A stretch of DNA of 64,000 bases. Origin: Kineosporia aurantiaca JCM 3230 (GTDB taxonomy: Bacteria > Actinomycetota > Actinomycetes > Actinomycetales > Kineosporiaceae). Under the pieces are notes generated by a model that was not told the origin of the DNA, made no database searches, and saw nothing but the letters and a program-made list of their open reading frames with translations. The stretch lies in the NCBI GenBank assembly GCA_000719025.1, contig JODP01000003.1, forward strand, positions 372,001-436,000, written 5' to 3'. Made by a program: the position numbers and the translations under genes. Shown here piece after piece: positions 16,463-24,550 of this stretch; position 1 is the stretch's first letter; each line of letters begins with the position of its first letter.

Positions 16463-18156
16463 CCCGCCCCGTGACGGGACTGCCCACCGACCTGCAGGTG
16501 GTCCGGCCCGCGGTGCCGGAGGTCGGCGCCGATGCCGTGACCAGCATCGCCCTGCTGAACTGTCTGGTCCGGGAGGTGTCCGGGCCGGCCGGGAACGTCT
16601 TCCCGGACGATGCCCCCGACTGGGTGATCCTCAGGCTGGAGAAGTCCGGGAACGACTTAAGGGCTCGCCTGCTCCGGCCGATGAGCAATGTTTCCCGTGG
16701 AACATCGGAGCCGCGTTTCACCGGCGAGGTGCACGGGCCGGACGGAGACCTGGGCTGGCGCGAGCTGCTGGCCTTGGTGGACGCCGAGCTGACCGCGATC
16801 ACCGGGGCATCGGCCGACCACCTGCTCGGGCAGATCGAGGCCTCGAACGGCCTGATCAGGGATGCGCTCAGGCAGCGCCCGGTCGGTGTGAAGCCGCCGC
16901 CGGACACCGCCTCGATCTACCTGGATCTGGAGCAGTCCCTGCTCACTGGGCACCGCAACCACCCGGCGCCGAAGGCCCGTTCGGGTCGGCCCGAAGAAAT
17001 CCGGCGGTACGCCCCCGAGCTGGGCGCCCGGTTCCAGCTGCACCAACTCGCGGTCCGCTCCGAGTTGGTGTCGGAGATCCGGATGACGGGCACCGAGACG
17101 ATCGACGAAGAGCGGGCCCCGGCCGGCTACCGCCTGCTGCCGGTGCACCCGTGGCAGTACGCGATCCTCTCTCGCGGCTCCGATCTGCCCGCCGCGCTCA
17201 CCGACGGCCGGGCGATCGACCTCGGCCCCGGCGGCCCGTTGATGCGCCCGACGTCCTCGGTGCGCACGGTGGCGGCGGACGGCTCCGGGTTCATCAAGCT
17301 CAGCCTGAGCGTGCTGATCACCAACTGCCTGCGGATCAACCCCTGGCCCGAGGTCCAGGCTGCGGTCACGCTGGCCGGCCTGCTCGAACCGCTGCGACGT
17401 GAGCTGGTGTCCCGCTTCCCGGGCACCCTTCTGCTGCGCGAAACCGCCGGCCTGACCGCCGACCTGGGCCCCGGCACGGCCGACCAGCTCGGCGTGATCC
17501 GGCGCGAGGGCTGGGCCGGATCACTCCGTCCGGGCGCCCTGCCGGTCCCGGTCGCCGCGCTGACCGAGCCGGTGCCCCACCCGCTGCTGGCCGGACTTCT
17601 CCGGAGGATCACCGCCGACCGCTCCCGTCTACTCGACTGGTGGCGCCGCTACCTGCGGCTTCTCCTCCCGCCGGTGCTGCACGCCTATGCCCGCCACGGC
17701 GTGGTTTTCGAGGCGCACCAGCAGAACGTCCTGGTCGCCCTGGCCGGGGACGGGATGCCGGTGCAGGTGGTGCTGCGCGATCTGGAGGGGGTGAAGCTGG
17801 TGCAGGAACAGCGCGGTGAGGATCTCGCAGCCATGCCCGACCGGGTCCGGGCTCACGTCGGCACCCCACGCGGCCGGGGCTGGGACCGAGTGGCCTACTG
17901 CCTGCTGGTGAATCACGTCGGCGGGCTGAGCGCGGCCCTGGCCGATCACGATCCCGGGGTGGAGCCCGCGCTGTGGGAGGCAGTGCGGGACGTGCTGGCC
18001 GAGGTCGAACCGTTCGCCGAGCTGGAGGCCGTGCTGGCCGGTGAGCCGGTGCCGGCCAAGACCAACCTGCTCACCCGCTGGCGCTCGGCCGCGGACCGGG
18101 ACAGCGGCTACGTGCCCCTGTATCTGCCCATGACGGGTGCAGACTGGCGTCCGTGA
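16459..18156 (+). CDS. IucA/IucC-family NIS siderophore synthetase
   Basis: A 565-residue NIS synthetase with the canonical motifs in order: GHRNHPAPKARSG (~157-169), VHPWQYAI (~231), PTSSVRTVAADGSGFIKLSL (~264-283), FEAHQQNVLVAL (~417) and VLRDLEGVKL. It forms amide or ester bonds between a carboxylic acid and an amine or hydroxylamine via an adenylate. GTG 16459 is used because it gives the 4-bp GTGA overlap seen at the other junctions of this operon; GTG 16456 in the same frame is equivalent. No ornithine/lysine monooxygenase, decarboxylase or acyltransferase is in the window, so amine precursors must come from elsewhere. Confidence 0.92.
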   Translation: MTRPVTGLPTDLQVVRPAVPEVGADAVTSIALLNCLVREVSGPAGNVFPDDAPDWVILRLEKSGNDLRARLLRPMSNVSRGTSEPRFTGEVHGPDGDLGWRELLALVDAELTAITGASADHLLGQIEASNGLIRDALRQRPVGVKPPPDTASIYLDLEQSLLTGHRNHPAPKARSGRPEEIRRYAPELGARFQLHQLAVRSELVSEIRMTGTETIDEERAPAGYRLLPVHPWQYAILSRGSDLPAALTDGRAIDLGPGGPLMRPTSSVRTVAADGSGFIKLSLSVLITNCLRINPWPEVQAAVTLAGLLEPLRRELVSRFPGTLLLRETAGLTADLGPGTADQLGVIRREGWAGSLRPGALPVPVAALTEPVPHPLLAGLLRRITADRSRLLDWWRRYLRLLLPPVLHAYARHGVVFEAHQQNVLVALAGDGMPVQVVLRDLEGVKLVQEQRGEDLAAMPDRVRAHVGTPRGRGWDRVAYCLLVNHVGGLSAALADHDPGVEPALWEAVRDVLAEVEPFAELEAVLAGEPVPAKTNLLTRWRSAADRDSGYVPLYLPMTGADWRP

Positions 18157-18683
18157 CTCAGAAGCTGACGTGGGTACCGGCGTCCGAACGTCCCGATCTG
18201 CTGGCCGACTCCGTGCGCAAGGCCGTCGAGAACGATCCGGCGCTGGCCGCGGCCGAGGTCACCGAGATCGACCCGGTTTACGCGGACACCGCCGCACTGG
18301 TCGAGAACTTCGACGTAACCGCTGATCAGAGCGCCAACTGCGTGGTGGTGACGGGCAAGCGCGGTGGGGAGTCGTCGTGGGCGGCCTGCCTGGTGCTGGC
18401 CAGTACCCGAGCGGACGTGAACGGGGCCGTGCGCAAACACCTCAACGTGCGCAAGGCCTCGTTCGCCCCGCTGGCCGAGGTGGAGGCAGCGACGGGCATG
18501 GAGTACGGCGGCATCACCCCCGTAGGTCTGCCCGACACCTGGCCGCTGCTGATCTCCGAAGGCGTTGCCGCGCACCCCATGGTGGTGATCGGGAGCGGTC
18601 TGCGCCGGTCCAAGCTGCGCCTGCCCGGCTCCGCCCTGGCCGCGTCGGGCAGCGCGATCGTGCTGCCCGACCTGGCCGTCTGA
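18153..18683 (+). CDS. YbaK/EbsC-type aminoacyl-tRNA deacylase domain protein
   Basis: A 176-residue protein of the YbaK/ProX fold, with SANCVVVTGKRGGE and MEYGGITPVGLPDTWPLLIS (~118-137) matching the family's GGISPLG-type motif. Known members hydrolyse mischarged Cys-, Ala- or Ser-tRNAs in the cytoplasm. GTG 18153 overlaps the upstream synthetase stop by 4 bp, so this gene is part of the siderophore operon. A link between YbaK-type editing and siderophore synthesis is not one I know. It may remove tRNAs mischarged by an amino-acid-like precursor, or be a passenger. Confidence 0.85.
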   Translation: MTQKLTWVPASERPDLLADSVRKAVENDPALAAAEVTEIDPVYADTAALVENFDVTADQSANCVVVTGKRGGESSWAACLVLASTRADVNGAVRKHLNVRKASFAPLAEVEAATGMEYGGITPVGLPDTWPLLISEGVAAHPMVVIGSGLRRSKLRLPGSALAASGSAIVLPDLAV

Positions 18684-18684
18684 G

Positions 18685-20235
18685 CTACTTGTTGGGCGTG
18701 AAGAACAGCTCCGCGTACCGCTTGCTCACCGCGGCGTAGAAGCCCTTCGGCCAGTCCTTGGTGGCCGGGGAGGGCGCGATGTCGCCGGACTGCTTCAGCA
18801 CCCCGGAACCGCGGATGATGAACTTGTCGCCGTTCGTGATCAGCGCCAGCTTGGCCTCGCTGGGGTTGCTCTTGCCCCCGCAGCGGGACGACCAGCCGAC
18901 GATCACCTCGGCGTAGCCGTCGCCGTTCAGGTCCTGGATCTTCATCCCGCCCTTGGAGAAGGCGGCCTGACCCCCGGCCTTGCCGCCCGGGCACTGGGGC
19001 AGATCCGGGTCGATCATCACCCGCACGATCTTCGGGTCGTTCGACGACACCTTGTCCAGGTGGACGACCTTGAGCGTGGTCTTGCCCTTGGACGTGGGCA
19101 CCTTGACCGCGGCGACCAGGTTCGTGCCGTTCTTGTCGTCCCACTGCCAGGCCTCGACGATCGTGCCGCCGGCATTGGCCCCGGCCTTCTGGAGCGTCTT
19201 GGAGGCCGCGACCTTGGTGACCTCCTGCAGGTTCTTGGCCGCGTCGCCGGTCAGGTCGGTCGGTTTGCTGCTCGGCGCGCTGGTCGAGGGATCGCCGTTC
19301 TTGCCGCCGCTGAGCAGGGCGACCAGCACGATCAGCAGGACGACCAGACCACCGGCGATGCCGATCAGCACGAACCGGGCCTCGGGGACCTGGACGGTGA
19401 GGAACTTCTTCAGCGGGCCCGGGTCCTCGCCGCCGCCCTCCTGATCCGGCGCGAGCACCGGGCGGGGCGGGGTCGGACGGGTGGCCGGGGCCTGCGGGGC
19501 CTGACCTCGCTCGGCCAGCACCTCGTCCGGCAGCGGGATCGGGCCGCTGAAGGTGGCCCAGATGTCGCCGTTCTGCGGCGGGGCGTAGGCGTTGCGGTCC
19601 GGAAGCACGGGCTTGGGCTTCTTGGCGGGGCGCGCGGGAGGCTCGGGCGCGGCAACCCGACGGATGACCGGCTTGGGTGGCTTCGGGGCCGGCGGTGCCT
19701 CGGGAGCGGGCGCGACGGCGAGCGGGTTGGGCTGGGTGCCGTCGGCCGGAAGGTCGACGGGAAGGCCGTCCTCACCGATCATCGGCAGCGGCATCGTGGC
19801 CGCGTTTCCCGGCGGGGGCGGTCCGGGCACCGGGGTTGCCTCAGGCCACCCTCCCTGCGTGGGGACGCTCGGGTCGGGTGTGTAGGGCGAGGGCCCCTGC
19901 GGTGCGGGTTGCTGATACCCCGGCTGCTCGCCGGGAGCAGGCGGAAGCTGGTGGCGACCGGTGACCGGTCCCGCGGGGGGTGCGGCCTGGGCCGGCGGAG
20001 GGGCCCAGGAGTCGGGGGACGCCGGGGGCTGGTGATAGGCGCGCGGATCCTCCGGCGCGGCCGAGCCCGGACGGAAGATCTCCGTGTCGTACGGATCCCC
20101 CTCGTCCGGGGAATCCGGGGACGTTCCGGAGGGCCGTGACGCCGAGGTCTTGGTGTCACGGTCTTCGTCGCGCAGGCGTACCCGCGGACCGGGCTCCGGC
20201 GGGCGGGTCCACCAGGGTCCCTGCTCGTCGTCCAC
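18685..20235 (-). CDS. Proline-rich single-pass membrane protein with VCBS-like C-terminal domain
   Basis: A 516-residue protein. Residues ~1-285 are Pro/Ala/Gly-rich and probably disordered in the cytoplasm. A single membrane helix follows (FVLIGIAGGLVVLLIVLVAL, ~292-311). The ~200-residue outer domain contains DLNGDGYAEVIVGW (~450), which resembles the Asp-rich calcium loops of FG-GAP/VCBS repeats, and two cysteines. No enzyme motif is seen. The stop lies 2 bp after the convergent YbaK-like gene. Function unknown. Confidence 0.75.
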   Translation of the reverse strand: MDDEQGPWWTRPPEPGPRVRLRDEDRDTKTSASRPSGTSPDSPDEGDPYDTEIFRPGSAAPEDPRAYHQPPASPDSWAPPPAQAAPPAGPVTGRHQLPPAPGEQPGYQQPAPQGPSPYTPDPSVPTQGGWPEATPVPGPPPPGNAATMPLPMIGEDGLPVDLPADGTQPNPLAVAPAPEAPPAPKPPKPVIRRVAAPEPPARPAKKPKPVLPDRNAYAPPQNGDIWATFSGPIPLPDEVLAERGQAPQAPATRPTPPRPVLAPDQEGGGEDPGPLKKFLTVQVPEARFVLIGIAGGLVVLLIVLVALLSGGKNGDPSTSAPSSKPTDLTGDAAKNLQEVTKVAASKTLQKAGANAGGTIVEAWQWDDKNGTNLVAAVKVPTSKGKTTLKVVHLDKVSSNDPKIVRVMIDPDLPQCPGGKAGGQAAFSKGGMKIQDLNGDGYAEVIVGWSSRCGGKSNPSEAKLALITNGDKFIIRGSGVLKQSGDIAPSPATKDWPKGFYAAVSKRYAELFFTPNK

Positions 20236-20393
20236 GTTGCCGTTCCCCTTCCACAGCCGCTCGAACCGCCGTCCGCCGGGATTCCGGAGGATGGGTCGCG
20301 AGTCTCTCGACCGCTGTCGATCCTCCCACGCTCACCCGGGTACCGCCGCCCACCGTCCGCCGGTGCGGCCGGAAGCGCTAAACCTGATTACCT

Positions 20394-20774
20394 TCAGTCA
20401 CTGTCCGGAAGGACCAGATTGAGCACCATACTCACGAACGTCACCACGACGGCGGCGCCGATGGCCGACCAGAAGAAGTCGTCGATCGTGAACGAGATGT
20501 CCAGCTGATCGGACAGCCAGGCCACGATCTCCAGCATCAGGGCATTCACGACGAACGCGAACAAACCCAGTGTGAGGATGTAGAACGGCAAAGAGAAGAG
20601 CGCGACCACCGGTTTGATGATCGCATTCACCACACCGAAGATCGCCCCCACGATGATCAGGGTGAGCACGGTGCGCCCGGTGCCGTTGCCGCTCACCTCG
20701 ACGCCGGGGATCACCGCGGTCGCGACCCAGATCGCCACCGCGTTGACCAGAACCTTGATCAGGATGTTCTGCAC
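20394..20774 (-). CDS. Phage holin family 4 (YvlD-like) membrane protein
   Basis: A 126-residue protein with four hydrophobic segments and the GAIFGVVNAIIKPVVALFSL and PFYILTLGLFAFVVNALML motifs of the YvlD/Phage_holin_4_2 family. Despite the family name, chromosomal members are not known holins; they are small membrane proteins of uncertain function, some under envelope stress control. GTG 20774 is chosen because homologues begin directly at the first helix and an AGGA lies 7 bases upstream; an upstream ATG at 20807 adds 11 polar residues. Confidence 0.85.
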   Translation of the reverse strand: MQNILIKVLVNAVAIWVATAVIPGVEVSGNGTGRTVLTLIIVGAIFGVVNAIIKPVVALFSLPFYILTLGLFAFVVNALMLEIVAWLSDQLDISFTIDDFFWSAIGAAVVVTFVSMVLNLVLPDSD

Positions 20775-20820
20775 CCGCGAATCCTGCCAGAGGTGGCCCC
20801 GCGGCACGACGCCCGAATCG

Positions 20821-21387
20821 TCACCGGCCGACGCTTCTGGGTGACGGAAGGGCCTTTCCGGCCGTCCACCGGGTCCCGCAGATCCCGATCGAGGCTACGG
20901 CCACTCCGGCCAGAATCAGCACGTCGCCCACGCTGAACACATTGGCCAGGGGGAGTGGGGCGGGCACCGCGAAGACGTCCCCGAAGAACCAGAGCCGGGG
21001 ATCTTCCAGCGGCGCCGAATTACTGAACTCCGCCGCGTCCGGAATCAGGCCGGCCCGGTCCATCGCCGCGGCCGAGGCGGGCAGCGTGCCCCCGTTGAGC
21101 GCGATCGTCAGCCCGTTCAGGAAACCACCGAGCGCGATCAGCCGGCTTCCGGGCAGTCGCCGGCTGGCCCAGAGCACCCCGCCGAGCAGGAGATAGCTGG
21201 CCACATGGAGGCCGGCGAGCACGGTCCGGGACGCCCGCCGGCCCAGTCCCAGGGCCGCGACCTGCAGCAGCAGGCCGAGCAGCAGCCAGTGCCGGCCGAC
21301 GATGTCGACCTCGGCCAGGCGCCCGAGCCGGCCGCCCAGGGCTGCCGGAAGCAGCAGGAGAAGGGCGGCCAGCACGGTCAGGAGCAC
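20821..21387 (-). CDS. DUF5317-like membrane protein
   Basis: A 188-residue protein with about five hydrophobic segments and the motif GGFLNGLTIALNGGTLPASAAA (~96-117) followed by FSVGDVLILAGV near the C-terminus. This matches the DUF5317 family of Gram-positive membrane proteins as I remember it. No function is known. Downstream on the same strand is the holin-like gene, 46 bp away. Confidence 0.7.
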   Translation of the reverse strand: MLLTVLAALLLLLPAALGGRLGRLAEVDIVGRHWLLLGLLLQVAALGLGRRASRTVLAGLHVASYLLLGGVLWASRRLPGSRLIALGGFLNGLTIALNGGTLPASAAAMDRAGLIPDAAEFSNSAPLEDPRLWFFGDVFAVPAPLPLANVFSVGDVLILAGVAVASIGICGTRWTAGKALPSPRSVGR

Positions 21388-21462
21388 GCCCGACCGATCG
21401 GTTCAGCGGGCGGAAGCGGATGCGGACCGGTCGGTCCACCCCGGGGGCCGAGAGGGGCAGAC

Positions 21463-21494
21463 GCGGGGTCCGTGGTGAGCACCACGGACCCCGC
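21463..21494 (-). terminator. Strong hairpin terminator of the 30-residue ORF
   Basis: A perfect 14-bp inverted repeat, GCGGGGTCCGTGGT and ACCACGGACCCCGC, around a GAGC loop. It begins 5 bases after the stop of the small ORF at 21500. No T-tract follows, which is common in actinobacteria. Confidence 0.8.
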
Positions 21495-21499
21495 TGCTG

Positions 21500-21592
21500 C
21501 TACCACCACTTGTGGCCGGCTCCGGCGAGGGTAACGAGGAGAACGATGCTCCCCAGGGTGGTTACAGCGCGGGCGGTGAGGTGAGCCTTCAT
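21500..21592 (-). CDS. Small hydrophobic protein, 30 residues
   Basis: ATG 21592 opens a 30-codon frame, MKAHLTARAVTTLGSIVLLV followed by TLAGAGHKWW, ending at TAG 21500. It has a positively charged start, one hydrophobic stretch and a conserved-looking HKWW end, as in small membrane peptides. A GGGAAGTGA ribosome-like site precedes the ATG, and a 14-bp hairpin follows the stop directly. The tight terminator supports a real transcription unit. The longer frame over the same region in another phase is rejected. Function unknown. Confidence 0.65.
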   Translation of the reverse strand: MKAHLTARAVTTLGSIVLLVTLAGAGHKWW

Positions 21593-21753
21593 GGATCACT
21601 TCCCTTCGATCGGTCGTGCGGATCGCGAGACCCGATCGTCAGGGGCCGACTTTGGCCGGCGCCATGGCTGTCACCTTCCCGGGCGTCCCGGGCCCCCCGA
21701 TCGAGGGAGACCCGTTGCCAGGCCGGGGAAGGTGAGCAGCCAGAAGCGGTTTC

Positions 21754-23490
21754 CTACTCCGCCGCGGCGCGGGCCTGCAGGCCGGACTGCGTCCGCAGCT
21801 TCTCCTCCGGGAGGAACCAGCTGATCACGAACGCCACCGCCAGCACGCCCGCCCCGATCGCGAAGACCAGGTGCATGGACGAGGCGAAGCCCTCCAGGAC
21901 CGGCCGGGCCAGGTCGCGGTTCAGCCTGGTGATGAACGAGGAGTCGTCGATCGAGATCCCGCTGGAGCCGGCCCCGCCGTTCTTCACCAGGTTCACGATC
22001 GGCGCGTTGGCCGGGTCGGAGGCCACCGCCGGATCGGCCAGCGCCTTGCTGAACGGCGAGTTCGGGTCGGCCGCGACCTTGGCGATCTGGTCGCCGATCT
22101 TCCCGGCCACCGAGCCGAACAGCACCGACAGGAACACCGCGGTGCCGAGCGTGCCGCCCATCTGCCGGAAGAACGTGGCCGAGGAGGTGGCGACCCCCAT
22201 GTCCTGCGGCGGCACCGAGTTCTGCATGGCCAGGACCAGGGTCTGCATGTTGAAGCCGAGGCCGAGGCCGAAGATCAGGGCGAAGCCGCCGACCACGACC
22301 ATCGAGGTGTCCACGGTCATCGTCGAGTACAGGAACATGCCCAGGGTGAAGAGCACCGAGCCGGCGATCGGGAAGACCCGGTAGCGGCCGGTGCGGGAGA
22401 TGAACTGCCCGGAGATGATCGAGCCGGACATCATCCCGGCGGTCAGCGGCAGCATCAGCAGGCCGGACTCGGTCGGCCCGTGGCCCTTGACGATCTGGAT
22501 GTAGAGCGGCAGCGCGGCCAGCCCGCCGAACATGCCCATGCCGATCAGGAAGTTCAGCGTGGAGCCGATGGTGAAGGTCTTGTTGCCGAGCAGCCGGATC
22601 GGCAGCAGCGCATCGTCCCCGATCCGCCGCTCGGCGGTCACGAAGCCGACGAAGCCGATCGCGCCCAGCGCGTAGCAGAGGATCGCGCCCCCGCTGCCCC
22701 AGCCCCATTCGCGGCCCTGCTCGGCCACGATCAGCAGCGGGACCAGCATCAGGGTCAGGAGTGCGGCGCCGGCGAAGTCGATCCGGTGCTCGCGCCGGGT
22801 GTGCGGGATGTGCAGAACCCGGGCCACCACGGTCAGCGCGATGATCCCGATCGGCACGTTGATCAGGAAGACCCAGCGCCAGCCGCTGACCCACAGGATC
22901 GTGTTCGCGCTCGCGAAGAACCCACCGACCAGCGGGCCGAGCACGCTCGAGGAGCCGAACACGGCCAGGAAGTAGCCCTGGTACTTGGCCCGGTCCCGGG
23001 GCGAGACGATGTCCCCGACGATCGCCAGGGCGAGCGAGAACAGGCCGCCCGCGCCGAGGCCCTGGAACGCCCGGAACGCCGCCAGCTGGTACATGTTCTG
23101 GGACAGCGCGCACAACGCCGAGCCGATCACGAACAGCGAGATCGCGGTGAGGAAGAATGGCCGCCGCCCGTACAGGTCGGACAGCTTGCCGTAGAGCGGC
23201 GTGCTGATCGTCGAGGTGATCAGGTACGCGGTGGTCACCCAGGCCTGGATGCTGAGGCCGTCCAGGTCGTCGGAGATGGTCCGGATCGACGTCGAGACGA
23301 TGGTCAGGTCCAGCGCCGCGAGCAGCATGCCCATCATCAGACCGCTGATGATCACCAGGATCTGCCGGTGGGTGAGCGCGGTCGCCGCACCGGGCTCCGG
23401 GACGGTGCCCGGGTCGGCCATCAGCTGGCCGGGTTCCGGCTGCTCCGGAGGTTCCGGGAGGTCCGGAGCCGGTGGCGTCGGGGTGGACAT
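21754..23490 (-). CDS. DHA2-family multidrug MFS exporter
   Basis: A 578-residue 14-helix drug:proton antiporter. Helix 1 carries LLAALDLTIVSTSIRTIS, loop 2-3 GKLSDLYGRRPFF (motif A), and helix 5 VLGPLVGGFF (motif C). An extended loop of ~60 residues near residues 465-520 is predicted outside the membrane. The N-terminal ~30 residues are Pro/Glu-rich. The gene stands alone; no regulator is adjacent. ATG 23490 is preceded by CCTCCCAGGAGTCTC-type Shine-Dalgarno sequence on the coding strand. Substrate unknown. Confidence 0.92.
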   Translation of the reverse strand: MSTPTPPAPDLPEPPEQPEPGQLMADPGTVPEPGAATALTHRQILVIISGLMMGMLLAALDLTIVSTSIRTISDDLDGLSIQAWVTTAYLITSTISTPLYGKLSDLYGRRPFFLTAISLFVIGSALCALSQNMYQLAAFRAFQGLGAGGLFSLALAIVGDIVSPRDRAKYQGYFLAVFGSSSVLGPLVGGFFASANTILWVSGWRWVFLINVPIGIIALTVVARVLHIPHTRREHRIDFAGAALLTLMLVPLLIVAEQGREWGWGSGGAILCYALGAIGFVGFVTAERRIGDDALLPIRLLGNKTFTIGSTLNFLIGMGMFGGLAALPLYIQIVKGHGPTESGLLMLPLTAGMMSGSIISGQFISRTGRYRVFPIAGSVLFTLGMFLYSTMTVDTSMVVVGGFALIFGLGLGFNMQTLVLAMQNSVPPQDMGVATSSATFFRQMGGTLGTAVFLSVLFGSVAGKIGDQIAKVAADPNSPFSKALADPAVASDPANAPIVNLVKNGGAGSSGISIDDSSFITRLNRDLARPVLEGFASSMHLVFAIGAGVLAVAFVISWFLPEEKLRTQSGLQARAAAE

Positions 23491-23696
23491 GAGACTCCTG
23501 GGAGGTGATCAGGGGATCTGAACAGCATCGGACGATCGGGGCCGGGCAGTAAGGCCGGATCCCGGGGGAATCCGGGCTGGTCCTGGCCAGGTGATTCTGT
23601 CAGGCAACTGTCTGCGCCGTCGGCCGGATTCCCGCCCGGGGGCCGGACGCAGTTGGCCGCCCAAGGCTGACAGGGGGGAGCCGTACGCTTTCGGTC

Positions 23697-24506
23697 ATGC
23701 GCGTACACGTGCTTCAGGTGGGTTATGGGGACGAAGAGCCGGTGGCCGAGCGGGTGGAACGGGTCGCCGCCCTGGTCGCCGAGCAGTCCGGCGCCGACCT
23801 GGTGGTGCTGCCCGAGCTGTGGGCGCCGACCGGGTTCGGGTACCGGGGCTGGGCCGCGGCGGCCGAGCCGGTCGAGGGCCCGACGATCACCGCGATCGCC
23901 CGGGCGGCGAAGCAGATCGGTGCCTACGTGCACGCCGGATCGATCATCGAGGCTGCCCGGGAAGGGGCCGACCCGGGTCCGCAGGGCCGCGGCCGCTGGA
24001 ACACCGCGGTCCTGATCGGGCGGGACGGCCTGCCGATGGTCAGCTATCGCAAGGTGCACCGGTTCGGCTTCGCGGCCGGGGAGCCGGACCTGATCGAGGC
24101 CGGCACCGAGCTGGTCACGGCCGGGCTGCAGACCGCGTCCGGGTCGCTCACGGCCGGCCTGGCCACCTGTTACGACCTGCGGTTCCCGGAACTGTTCCGC
24201 GGTCTGACCGAGGCCGGCGCCGAGCTCTTCGTGGTGCCCGCCGCCTGGCCCGCGGCCCGGGTGGAGCACTGGCGGCTGCTCGGGAGGGCCCGCGCGATCG
24301 AGAACCAGGCGGTCATGGTTCAGTGCAATACGGCCGGGACGCACGCCCGTACCAGAATGGGTGGATACAGCCAGGTGGTCTCGGCCACCGGTGAGGTGCT
24401 GGCCGAGGCCGGGGCGGAGGAAACCGTGCTGGTGGCCGAGATCGACCCGGCCGCGATCGTCCGGTACCGCGAGGACTTCCCGGTCCTGGCCGACCGGCGC
24501 CTGTAG
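23697..24506 (+). CDS. Carbon-nitrogen hydrolase (nitrilase superfamily amidase)
   Basis: A 269-residue hydrolase with the nitrilase-superfamily catalytic triad: E40 in VVLPELW, K119 in YRKVHRFGF and C158 in ATCYDLRFPELF. The RKVHRFGFAAGE context is like the Nit/omega-amidase branch, which hydrolyses deaminated glutathione or alpha-keto amides, but substrate cannot be fixed from motifs. It acts in the cytoplasm. It is 44 bp upstream of the CopD-CtaG gene on the same strand, though no metabolic link is evident. Confidence 0.92.
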   Translation: MRVHVLQVGYGDEEPVAERVERVAALVAEQSGADLVVLPELWAPTGFGYRGWAAAAEPVEGPTITAIARAAKQIGAYVHAGSIIEAAREGADPGPQGRGRWNTAVLIGRDGLPMVSYRKVHRFGFAAGEPDLIEAGTELVTAGLQTASGSLTAGLATCYDLRFPELFRGLTEAGAELFVVPAAWPAARVEHWRLLGRARAIENQAVMVQCNTAGTHARTRMGGYSQVVSATGEVLAEAGAEETVLVAEIDPAAIVRYREDFPVLADRRL

Positions 24507-24550
24507 AGAGCTTCGTACGAGAGTGTGGACACCGACGAGATGACCGCCCA

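Noticed and set aside
20394..20774. Prophage holin
   Set aside because: The family name is holin-like, but no other phage gene is present and chromosomal YvlD-type proteins are common.
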